The notes beneath the pieces were generated by a model. That model ran no database searches, was not told the origin of the DNA, and worked only from the letters and a program-made list of their open reading frames with translations. Source: Streptomyces sp. WMMC940 (lineage in GTDB: Bacteria > Actinomycetota > Actinomycetes > Streptomycetales > Streptomycetaceae). From it: a DNA stretch of 64,000 bases. Both the position numbers and the translations under genes were made by a program. Position 1 is the stretch's first letter. Every line of letters begins with the position of its first letter. Of the stretch, positions 9,147 to 16,354 are shown piece after piece. The stretch spans positions 4,878,001-4,942,000 of the forward strand of contig NZ_JAPZBC010000001.1 in assembly GCF_027460265.1 (NCBI RefSeq), written 5' to 3'.

Positions 9147-9926
9147 ATGCCGATACCGAACCGCGCCGCCCTCGTCGACCATCTCGTCCGCACGCGTATC
9201 GCCGGAGACGTCGCCACCCCGCGCGACAACAACCTCTCCCACTACCGCAAGCTCGCCAACGGGGACCGCCACTACTGGCTGGGCCTCGAGCTCGGCGACC
9301 GCTGGAGCGACGAGCAGGACGTCCTGGCCGTCATGGCCGAGCGCTGCGGCGTCAACGACGACCCGCAGTACCGGTACGGCCAGGACACCATCGACCCCGA
9401 GCTGACCGTCGACGCCCTGGACCGGATGGCGGCCCGGCTGAAGCAGGCCGCCGCCGGACGGGAGTCGGTCCTCTTCGCCACCGGCCACCCCGGCGGGCTG
9501 CTCGACGTCCACCGGCAGATCGCCGACGCGCTCAGATCCACGGGCTGCGAGATCGTCCGGATCCCCTCCGGGCTCAGCGCGGACGAGGGCATGGTCCACC
9601 AGTTCGCCGACGTGGCCGTGCTGGAGCGCGGCGCGACCCTGTGGCACACCCATTCCCCCGCGCCGATGGCCGCGATCCTGGACGGGCTGGAGCGGGACGG
9701 ACGGGCCCGGCCCGACCTGGTCGTCGCCGACCACGGATGGGCGGGCTGCGCGGGACAGCGGGGCGTCGACGCGGTCGGCTTCGCCGACTGCAACGACCCG
9801 GCCCTGTTCATCGGCGAGGCGGAGGGCACGGTCCGGGTGACGGTCCCGCTGGACGACCATGTCACGGACCCGCGCTTCTACGACCCGATGACGGCGTACC
9901 TCCTGGACGCGGCCGGTCTCCTCTGA
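9147..9926 (+). CDS. Conserved actinobacterial protein, often annotated as phosphatase
   Basis: A 259-residue soluble protein starting MPIPNRAALV with no signal peptide or membrane segment. It contains FATGHPGG, VVADHGWAGCAG and FADCNDPALF segments rich in Gly, His and Asp. Such proteins are annotated as phosphatase-like in many Streptomyces genomes, but I see no motif that proves the activity. The last 65 bases overlap the 3' end of the convergent cation transporter gene. Substrate unknown. Confidence 0.75.
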   Translation: MPIPNRAALVDHLVRTRIAGDVATPRDNNLSHYRKLANGDRHYWLGLELGDRWSDEQDVLAVMAERCGVNDDPQYRYGQDTIDPELTVDALDRMAARLKQAAAGRESVLFATGHPGGLLDVHRQIADALRSTGCEIVRIPSGLSADEGMVHQFADVAVLERGATLWHTHSPAPMAAILDGLERDGRARPDLVVADHGWAGCAGQRGVDAVGFADCNDPALFIGEAEGTVRVTVPLDDHVTDPRFYDPMTAYLLDAAGLL

Positions 9927-10977
9927 GCCCCGGCGGTTCCCCGGCCGAGGCCGGCCGCACCTGGTGCACGGCCGGCGTCGGATCGAGGTACACCCGGCGG
10001 ATCGCCGGGAAGCGCTGGCGCAGCTGCTCCTCGGCGTCCTCGCACGCCCACTCCACCTGCTCCGCCGAGGCGACGTCCCGGAAGTTCACCTTGGCCGCGA
10101 TCAGGATCTCCGCCGGCCCCTGGACCAGGGTCGTCAGCTCCAGTACTTCCACGATGTGCGGGACCGTGAGCAGTTCCTCGTGCACGGCCCTCCGCATCCG
10201 GGGCGGCAGCGGCCGGCCGATGAGCAACTGGGCGTTGCTGCGGCCCAGCACCCAGGCCACGTACACCAGCAGCAGGCCGATGAGGACCGAGGCGATCCCG
10301 TCCCAGACCGAGGAGCCGGTGAGCTGGGCGCCGGCCAGTCCGCCCGCCGCGAGCAGCAGCCCGCTCAGCGCGGCGGAGTCCTCCATGACCACGGCCTTGA
10401 CCGCCGTGTCGGGGGTGTAGCGCAGATAGCGGCGCGCGGGCGTGCCGAAGCGGGCCGCCTCGCCGCGGATCTGACGGACACCGGTCCGCAGCGAGTAGCC
10501 CTCCAGCACGGCGGCGACGGCCAGGACGACGTACGAGGGCAGCGGATTGCCGAGCTTCCCGCCCTGTACGAGGGTGTGGACGCCGTCGTAGACGGAGAAG
10601 ACCGCGCCGCCGACGAAGGTGGCGACGGACGCCAGCATCGCCCAGATGTAGCGCTCGGGGCCGTAGCCCAGCGGATGCTCCTCGTCGGCGGGCTTGGCGC
10701 TCCGCCGCAGAGCGGTCAGCAGCAGCACCTCGGTCACGGTGTCGGCGACCGAATGGGCGGCCTCGGAGAGCATCGCGCTCGATCCGCTGATGACGCCCGC
10801 GACGGCCTTGGCGACGGCGATGCCGAGGTTGGCGAGCGCCGCCACGATCACGGTGAGGGTGCTCTCCGGCGCCTTGACCGGTTCGATCCGCTCGGGCGCG
10901 GGCACGGGGGCGTCGGCCGGCCCGCCGGGCACGCGCGGTGTCCCCGACGGGTCGCCGGTGATCTCGTCGCTCGCCAT
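9862..10977 (-). CDS. Cation diffusion facilitator (CDF) family metal transporter
   Basis: A 371-residue membrane protein with about six hydrophobic segments between residues 40 and 250 and a C-terminal cytosolic CDF dimerisation domain. Transmembrane helix 2 contains LSEAAHSVADTVTE with the HxxxD metal site, and helix 5 has MEDSAALSG. CDF proteins exchange Zn(II), Fe(II), Mn(II) or similar ions for protons. The N-terminal 35 residues are Pro-rich and disordered, and the Pro/Gly/Arg-rich C-terminal tail runs antisense into the neighbouring gene for 65 bases. The real end may lie earlier in evolution, but the frame is open to 9862. Confidence 0.88.
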   Translation of the reverse strand: MASDEITGDPSGTPRVPGGPADAPVPAPERIEPVKAPESTLTVIVAALANLGIAVAKAVAGVISGSSAMLSEAAHSVADTVTEVLLLTALRRSAKPADEEHPLGYGPERYIWAMLASVATFVGGAVFSVYDGVHTLVQGGKLGNPLPSYVVLAVAAVLEGYSLRTGVRQIRGEAARFGTPARRYLRYTPDTAVKAVVMEDSAALSGLLLAAGGLAGAQLTGSSVWDGIASVLIGLLLVYVAWVLGRSNAQLLIGRPLPPRMRRAVHEELLTVPHIVEVLELTTLVQGPAEILIAAKVNFRDVASAEQVEWACEDAEEQLRQRFPAIRRVYLDPTPAVHQVRPASAGEPPGLRGDRPRPGGTPSSGRRSAGP

Positions 10978-11250
10978 GAGGGGAGCGTATGTCCGTTATG
11001 ACCCCCTCGCTCGGGCGCGGCGCCGCACCCCGGAGTGCCATCCGCGCATTCGGGTGCGGCCCGCCGGGTGCGGTCCCGAGGAGCCGCTCCGCGATCGCCG
11101 CCGCTGCCGCCCGGTGCCAGACTGACGACGAACCTCTTCGTTCGCGGGCCTGCCGCCGCGGTCGCCCGGCGGGCCGCGGCGGCAGAAGGCCGGGCCGGTG
11201 CGCTCCGGCGCCGCGGGCGCGCACTCCGACGATCGGCAGGCGGTGAGGCG

Positions 11251-11973
11251 TTGGCCGACTATCTCCTGGTCCACGGGGCCATGCACGGCGGGTGGTGCTG
11301 GCGCCGGGTGCGCGATCTGCTGGCGGCCCGCGGCCACCGGGTGCTCACACCGAGCCTCACCGGCCAGGGGGAGCGCCACCGCCAGCTCACCCCGGAGGTC
11401 GGTGTCGCCACCCATGTCGAGGACCTGGCGGCGCTTCTCTGGTACGAGGACGTCACCGACGTCCGCCTGGTGCTCCACAGCTACGCGGGGATCCTGGCCG
11501 GACCACTGGCCGAGCGCGCCGGCGAGCGGCTGGCCTCGGTCGTCTGCCTCGGGGCGTTCCTCGTGCGGCCCGGCCAGTGCCTGCTGGACGTCGAACCGCC
11601 CGACGTGGCCCGGCGCTACCGCGAGCAGGTCGCCGGGTCGGGTGACGGCTGGTACCTGCCCGCCGACGCCTCGTTCCTCGCGCAGTGGGGCGTCCGGGAC
11701 CCGGAGCTGAGCGGCTGGGTGGGGCCCCGCCTCACGGACTTCCCCTTCCGCTGCCAGACGGACCCCGTGCACTTCGACCCCGGCCCGCTCGACGCCCTGC
11801 GCCGGGTGTGGGTGCGGCACACGGAACCGTTTCTGCCGAACCTTCAGCCGTCCCTCGACCTGGCCCGCTCCGGCGGCTGGGAGCTCCGGACGATCCCGTG
11901 CGGGCACGACATGATGCTGGAGGCGCCCGAGGCGACGGCCCGTCTGCTGGAGGACGTCGCGGGCGGGGACTGA
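11251..11973 (+). CDS. Alpha/beta hydrolase
   Basis: A protein of about 240 residues with the alpha/beta-hydrolase fold. The first strand LLVHGAMHGGWCW holds the oxyanion-hole HG. The nucleophile elbow is HSYAG (Ser), and GHDMMLE near the end supplies the His; an intermediate Asp is likely in the cap region. It resembles small esterases of the salicylate-binding/methylesterase type. I prefer TTG at 11251, which gives the family length. A GTG at 11035 would add 72 low-complexity Arg/Ala residues unlike any domain. No RBS decides the start. It converges on the thioesterase gene. Confidence 0.78.
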   Translation: MADYLLVHGAMHGGWCWRRVRDLLAARGHRVLTPSLTGQGERHRQLTPEVGVATHVEDLAALLWYEDVTDVRLVLHSYAGILAGPLAERAGERLASVVCLGAFLVRPGQCLLDVEPPDVARRYREQVAGSGDGWYLPADASFLAQWGVRDPELSGWVGPRLTDFPFRCQTDPVHFDPGPLDALRRVWVRHTEPFLPNLQPSLDLARSGGWELRTIPCGHDMMLEAPEATARLLEDVAGGD

Positions 11974-12017
11974 ACGGGGCCGTACGCGACGGGCGTCGCC
12001 GGCGGTCTCGGACGCGG

Positions 12018-12893
12018 TCAGTCGTGCGGGACGCGGACGACGCCCTCCTGGATCACCGAGATCGCCAGCCGCCCGTCCTGGGTGTAGATGCGGGCCTGGC
12101 CGAGGCCGCGGCCACCGTGCGCGCTCGGCGACTCCTGGTCGTACAGGAGCCACTCGTCGGCGCGGAACGGGCGGTGGAACCACATGGCGTGGTCCAGCGA
12201 GGCCCCGACCACGTCCCCGACCGCCCAGCCGCCGCGCCCGTGGGCCAGCAGCACCGAGTCGAGCAGCGTCATGTCGGAGACGTACGTGGCGAGGCATACG
12301 TGCAGCAGCGGGTCGTCCGAGAGCTTGCCGTTGGTGCGGAACCACACCTGTGAGTGCGGCTCACGCCGCTCACCGATGCTCGCGTAGGGGGGCCGGCCGA
12401 CGTACCGGATGTCGACCGCGGCACGGGCCTCGAGCATGCGCCGCACGATCTCCGGGTGAAGGGTGTTCCCCGCGTACTGGGGCAGCCGCTCGGCGGCGGT
12501 CGGCAGGCTCTCCGGGTCCGGCGCGTCGGGCATCACCGCCTGGTGGTCCAGCCCGTCCTCCCAGGCCTGGAAGGACGCCGAGAGGTGGAAGATCGGCTGG
12601 CCGTGCTGGACGGCGACGACCCGCCGGGTGGTGAAGGACCGGCCGTCGCGGATGCGGTCGACGGTGTAGACGATCGGCGCGCCCGGGTCGCCCATGCGCA
12701 GGAAGTACGCGTGCAGGGAGTGCGCCGCACGGTCCTCGGGCACGGTGCGGCCCGCGGCGACGAGCGCCTGGGCCGCGACCTGTCCGCCGAAGACGCGGGG
12801 CACGATCGTGGGACGCGAGTGGCCGCGGAAGATGTCCTGCTCGATCCGCTCGAGGTCGAGCAGATCGAGCAGGTCGTCGAGAGCCTCGCTCAC
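12018..12893 (-). CDS. tesB: Acyl-CoA thioesterase II
   Basis: A 291-residue double-hotdog TesB thioesterase hydrolysing acyl-CoA to free acid and CoA. The first hotdog begins near FGGQVAAQALVAA and contains HAYFLRMGDP. The second contains SLDHAMWFHRPFRADEWLLYD, with the conserved Asp/His, and GRGLGQARIYTQDGRLA. The start is GTG at 12893, four bases after the TGA of the upstream acyl-CoA dehydrogenase, so both are on one transcript. A role in acyl-CoA pool control or fatty-acid release fits. Confidence 0.92.
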   Translation of the reverse strand: MSEALDDLLDLLDLERIEQDIFRGHSRPTIVPRVFGGQVAAQALVAAGRTVPEDRAAHSLHAYFLRMGDPGAPIVYTVDRIRDGRSFTTRRVVAVQHGQPIFHLSASFQAWEDGLDHQAVMPDAPDPESLPTAAERLPQYAGNTLHPEIVRRMLEARAAVDIRYVGRPPYASIGERREPHSQVWFRTNGKLSDDPLLHVCLATYVSDMTLLDSVLLAHGRGGWAVGDVVGASLDHAMWFHRPFRADEWLLYDQESPSAHGGRGLGQARIYTQDGRLAISVIQEGVVRVPHD

Positions 12894-12897
12894 AGGG

Positions 12898-14055
12898 TCA
12901 GAGACCCATCGACTTGGCGATGATCGACTTCATGACCTCGCTGGTGCCGCCGTAGATCCGGTTGACGCGGTTGTCGGCGTAGAGGCGGGCGATCGGGTAC
13001 TCGTTCATATAGCCGTAGCCGCCGTGCAGCTGGAGGCAGCGGTCGATGACGCGGTGGGCGACCTCGGTGCAGAAGAGCTTCGCGGAGGCGGCCTCGGCCG
13101 GGGTCAGCTCGCCCGCGTCCAGCGCCTCCAGGGCGCGGTCGGCGACGGCCTCGGCGGCGTCCACCTCGGCCTGGCAGGCGGCCAGTTCGAACTTCGTGTT
13201 CTGGAAGGACGCGACCGTCTTGCCGAAGACCGTGCGGTCCTGCGTGTACTCCTTGGCGAACCGGATCGCGGCCTTGGCCTGCGCGTAGGCGCCGAAGGCG
13301 ATGCCCCAGCGCTCCGACGGCAGATTCTGGCCGAGGTAGTGGAAGCCCTTGTTCTCCTCGCCCAGCAGGTCCTCGACCGGGACCTTGACGTCGACGAACG
13401 CCAGCTCGGCGGTGTCGGAGGTGCGCAGGCCCAGCTTGTCCAGCTTGCGGCCGATGGAGTAGCCCTCGGACTTGGTGTCCACCGCGAAGAGGGAGATGCC
13501 GAAGCGGCGGTCGTCCTCGCGCGGGGCGGAGGTGCGGGCGCAGACGATCACGCGGTCGGCGTGGACACCGCCGGTGATGAACGTCTTGGCGCCGTTGAGG
13601 ACGTAGTGGGTGCCGTCCTCCGACAGCTTGGCCGTGGTCTTCATGCCCGCGACGTCCGAGCCGGTGCCCGGCTCGGTCATCGCCAGCGCCCACATCTCCT
13701 CGCCGGTGACGAACTTCGTCAGGTAGCGCTTCTTCTGCTCGTCGCCGGCGAGCATCTTGATGTACGGCAGGGCGAGCAGTACGTGCACGCCGGAACCGCC
13801 GAAGTTGACGCCCGCACGCGCGGTCTCCTCGTAGAGGACGGCCTCGAACTTGTGGGTGTCCAGACCCGCGCCGCCGAACTCCTCGGGCACGTTGATGCCG
13901 AATATGCCGAGCTCACCGAGCTTGTAGTAGAAGTCGCGCGGCGCCTGGCCGGCGGCGAACCACTCGTCGTAGACGGGGACGACCTCGGCCTCGATGAAGG
14001 CACGGACGGTCTCCCGGAACGCTTCGTGGTCCTCGTTGAATACGGTCCGGCGCAC
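12898..14055 (-). CDS. Acyl-CoA dehydrogenase, second copy
   Basis: A 385-residue acyl-CoA dehydrogenase beginning VRRTVFNEDHEAF from a GTG at 14055. It carries the AMTEPGTGSDVAGMKTTA flavin/substrate segment and a C-terminal IYGGTSEVM. In that motif Gly replaces the Glu used as base by short/medium-chain members, so the catalytic residue probably sits elsewhere, as in long-chain or isovaleryl types. It is distinct from the AcdH-like copy at 2572-3738. It forms an operon with tesB. A palindrome at 14117-14132 upstream is a candidate operator for a lipid-responsive regulator. Confidence 0.9.
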   Translation of the reverse strand: MRRTVFNEDHEAFRETVRAFIEAEVVPVYDEWFAAGQAPRDFYYKLGELGIFGINVPEEFGGAGLDTHKFEAVLYEETARAGVNFGGSGVHVLLALPYIKMLAGDEQKKRYLTKFVTGEEMWALAMTEPGTGSDVAGMKTTAKLSEDGTHYVLNGAKTFITGGVHADRVIVCARTSAPREDDRRFGISLFAVDTKSEGYSIGRKLDKLGLRTSDTAELAFVDVKVPVEDLLGEENKGFHYLGQNLPSERWGIAFGAYAQAKAAIRFAKEYTQDRTVFGKTVASFQNTKFELAACQAEVDAAEAVADRALEALDAGELTPAEAASAKLFCTEVAHRVIDRCLQLHGGYGYMNEYPIARLYADNRVNRIYGGTSEVMKSIIAKSMGL

Positions 14056-14116
14056 GGACGCCTCCTCGGCACGGTGTCGGGTGACTGGCTGGGCACAGAC
14101 GAGCACACAGAGCTGT

Positions 14117-14132
14117 CTAAGCGCTTGCTCAG
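14117..14132. promoter_or_regulatory. Candidate operator upstream of the acyl-CoA dehydrogenase-tesB operon
   Basis: CTAAGCGCTTGCTCAG holds a perfect 8-bp palindrome AAGCGCTT, 64 bases before the GTG start. Its A/T-edged composition in GC-rich DNA and its location suggest a TetR/FadR-like operator. The regulator is not in the window. Confidence 0.5.
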
Positions 14133-14209
14133 ATTAAGTTACCCGGCGGTTGTTGAAACTGTCCAGAGTGATGAGGGGCACGTGCGGGGCGGCGGCCGGA
14201 TGTGACGAC

Positions 14210-14231
14210 GGCCCCGTCACACGACGGGGCC
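14210..14231. terminator. Bidirectional hairpin between divergent genes
   Basis: Arms GGCCCCGTC (14210-14218) and GACGGGGCC (14223-14231) pair perfectly around a four-base loop. It looks like a terminator, yet the flanking genes (acyl-CoA dehydrogenase leftwards, AAA ATPase rightwards) both read away from it. It may insulate the accessory cassette or be left over from a lost gene. The rest of the 14056-14336 gap shows no gene. Confidence 0.55.
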
Positions 14232-14336
14232 GGGGTGGAGCCCATTCGCTGCCCTGGTGGCCGGGGAGGGTGGACGGGCGCCGGATCGAGCCGCTGTCCT
14301 TCGCGACCACTACTCTGGCGGCGGAGAGGGGTCGGC

Positions 14337-15602
14337 ATGCTGTTGAGATTCCGCACAGCGAACGTGCGGTCACTGCGCGACGAGCAAGAGCTGACGTTCG
14401 TCGTGCCCGAAGACGACCCGGGCGCCTCCGCACGCTCGGTGAGGCTCGCGGGTGAGCAGTCACTCGCCGTGCTTCCACTGATCGGCATCTTCGGAGCCAA
14501 TGCCTCCGGAAAGTCGAACGTGCTGGCCGCGATGACGGACATGCGTGCCGCCGTCATGAACTCGTACGCACGGTGGGCGGCCTTCGACGGGACCGCGCGC
14601 ATTCCCTTCGTCCTGGACGGCAAGGACGGGCAGGAGTCGGCCAGCTTCTTCGAGGTGGACCTCGTCCTGAACGGCGTGCGCTGGACGTACGGCTTCGAGC
14701 TCGGGGCGGAGCGCGTCGAGGCCGAGTGGCTGCACAGCTATCCCCGGGGCCATCGGCAGGTGTGGCTGGACCGCGACGCCGCCCGCGCCAAGGCCTACGA
14801 CTGGCCGGGAAACCGTGTGAAGGACCGAGCAGGACTCGAGCGGCGCACCCGGCCCAACGCCCTGCTGCTGTCCACGGCCGGCACGGACAACCATCCGCAG
14901 CTGACCCCGCTCTTCCACTGGTTCCGCCGCAACCTTTGGCTGATCAACCCTGAGGACGAGCGCGAGCAGCGCGAGGCCTTCACGACGCGGGAGTTGACCG
15001 GCAGCCGCGCGCGCCGCATCAACGAACTGCTGCGGGTCGCGGACCTCGGAATCACCGGTGCGGAGATCGTCCAGGAGGGCCGGGGGCCTGCAACGGTCAA
15101 GCTCACCCACCGCTCCGCCGCAGGAGACGTGGCCTTCGACTGGACTCAGGAGTCCTTCGGCACCCGCTCCTGGTTCGCTCTGCTCGGTCCCCTGCTCCTC
15201 GCCCTCGACGAGGGCGCCGTCCTGCTCGTCGACGAACTGGACGCCAGCCTGCACCCGCGCTTCGCCGCGGAGGTCGTCCGGCTGTTCCACGACCCGCAGG
15301 CGAATCCACGGGGGGCACAGCTCGTCTTCACCTCGCACGACCCCTCCGTGCTCAGCACCCCGAGCGGCGGCCGGCTGTTGGAGCCCGGACAGGTATGGCT
15401 GACGGAGAAGGACAAGGAAGGCGCGACGGACCTGTACCCGCTGACGGCGGCGTCCCCGGGGGAGGACGAGGACCTGATGAAGTCCTACCTGGCGGGTGCC
15501 TTCGGTGCGGTGCCCTCTCTTCTGGAGGGTCAGATCGCGCGGCGGCTGCTGGCGGCGAACGAACGGGAACGCGAGTACGAGGCGGAGCGGAGCGGTAGCT
15601 GA
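14337..15602 (+). CDS. AAA/ABC-type ATPase (RloA-like, AbiLi/OLD-related)
   Basis: A 421-residue SMC/ABC-like ATPase. It starts MLLRFRTANVRSL, the typical N-terminal strand of this group, with Walker A GANASGKS at residues 53-60. An ABC-signature-like ESFGTRSWFAL follows near 272, then Walker B VLLVDELDASLHP at 295-307 and a switch/H-loop TSHDPSVL near 332. These are the features of the AAA_21/RloA ATPases that partner RloB in anti-phage loci. The ATG at 14337 is taken because the signature N-terminus starts there. The TGA overlaps the ATG of the RloB gene by one base, implying translational coupling. The sensing role is inferred. Confidence 0.85.
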   Translation: MLLRFRTANVRSLRDEQELTFVVPEDDPGASARSVRLAGEQSLAVLPLIGIFGANASGKSNVLAAMTDMRAAVMNSYARWAAFDGTARIPFVLDGKDGQESASFFEVDLVLNGVRWTYGFELGAERVEAEWLHSYPRGHRQVWLDRDAARAKAYDWPGNRVKDRAGLERRTRPNALLLSTAGTDNHPQLTPLFHWFRRNLWLINPEDEREQREAFTTRELTGSRARRINELLRVADLGITGAEIVQEGRGPATVKLTHRSAAGDVAFDWTQESFGTRSWFALLGPLLLALDEGAVLLVDELDASLHPRFAAEVVRLFHDPQANPRGAQLVFTSHDPSVLSTPSGGRLLEPGQVWLTEKDKEGATDLYPLTAASPGEDEDLMKSYLAGAFGAVPSLLEGQIARRLLAANEREREYEAERSGS

Positions 15603-16261
15603 TGGCGCGCACGAGGGGGAAGGACTCGCTGGGCCCTGCGAAGAAGGGCGAGCGACGTCGGAAAGTCGTGCACGTCTTCACCGAGGGCAGGGTGACCGAA
15701 CCCGAGTACATCAAGATCGTCCGGGAGCGGGCGGGTACGAACGGCATCGAGGTCCGTATCGCCAACCAATCGGCCCCTGGTTCGCAGCGCAAGCCGATCA
15801 AGCTCGTCGAGGCGGCGGTGCGGCTGATCCGCGAGGAGACGCGAGCGGCCAAACACAGCGGCCTGGAGAAGAAGTACTGGCCTGCGGTCTGGTGCCTGTT
15901 CGACCGCGATCAGCACGATCACATCGACGCGGCGCTGAAGGAGGCCCGTGAAGCCGGCGTCGAGGTTGCTTTCTCGCACCCGTGCTTCGAGGTGTGGAGA
16001 CTGCTCCACCACAAGTCGGTGACCGGCACCTTCGGCGGCGTCTGTGACATGGCGGCGGACAGGCTGCCGTTCGCGGGCAGCGCGGCGAACATCAAGACGG
16101 TGCTGCCGGAGCAGATCCCGTCGGACAGCTTCGCCGAGGCGAAGAAGCGGGCGCGGAAGATGAACGAGGCGCATGCGGAGCATGTGCCGAAGAGCCTGCG
16201 CGATCCGTACACGGATGTGTTCGAGTTCGTCGAGAAGGGGCTCGGGATCACCGCGTACTGA
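15602..16261 (+). CDS. rloB: RloB-family protein (putative abortive-infection effector)
   Basis: A 219-residue RloB-like protein. FTEGRVTEPEYIK near residues 25-37 carries the acidic Glu pair. CLFDRDQHD near 98 supplies two Asp, and SHPCFEVWRLLHHK near 122 is the family signature. This acidic E...DxD layout is Toprim-like and suggests a metal-dependent nuclease, but that is inference. RloA/RloB were named as R-linked ORFs inside Campylobacter hsd (type I restriction) loci and are now counted among phage-defence ATPase/effector pairs. Here the gene is coupled to the ATPase upstream and followed 93 bases later by a type I methylase. Confidence 0.82.
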   Translation: MARTRGKDSLGPAKKGERRRKVVHVFTEGRVTEPEYIKIVRERAGTNGIEVRIANQSAPGSQRKPIKLVEAAVRLIREETRAAKHSGLEKKYWPAVWCLFDRDQHDHIDAALKEAREAGVEVAFSHPCFEVWRLLHHKSVTGTFGGVCDMAADRLPFAGSAANIKTVLPEQIPSDSFAEAKKRARKMNEAHAEHVPKSLRDPYTDVFEFVEKGLGITAY

Positions 16262-16311
16262 CGGAAGCGGGCCGAATTCGGGCGATCGTTTTCACCCCGG
16301 CCCGGGATCGC

Positions 16312-16326
16312 CGTAGGGTTCCTACG
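16312..16326. promoter_or_regulatory. Small inverted repeat ahead of the methylase gene
   Basis: CGTAGG (16312-16317) and CCTACG (16321-16326) form a perfect 6-bp inverted repeat with a three-base spacer, 29 bases before the GTG. It may be an operator for methylase autoregulation, as in many restriction-modification loci. The evidence is positional only. Confidence 0.35.
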
Positions 16327-16354
16327 TCATATCGGGTCGTAGGAAGACGGGTTC

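Noticed and set aside
11035..11250. N-terminal extension of the alpha/beta hydrolase from GTG 11035
   Set aside because: It would add 72 Arg/Ala/Pro-rich residues with no fold; the hydrolase domain begins at 11251.
14056..14336. tRNA or attachment site at the accessory block boundary
   Set aside because: No cloverleaf, CCA-type end or direct repeat pair was found here or near 22100-30500, and no integrase gene is in the window.
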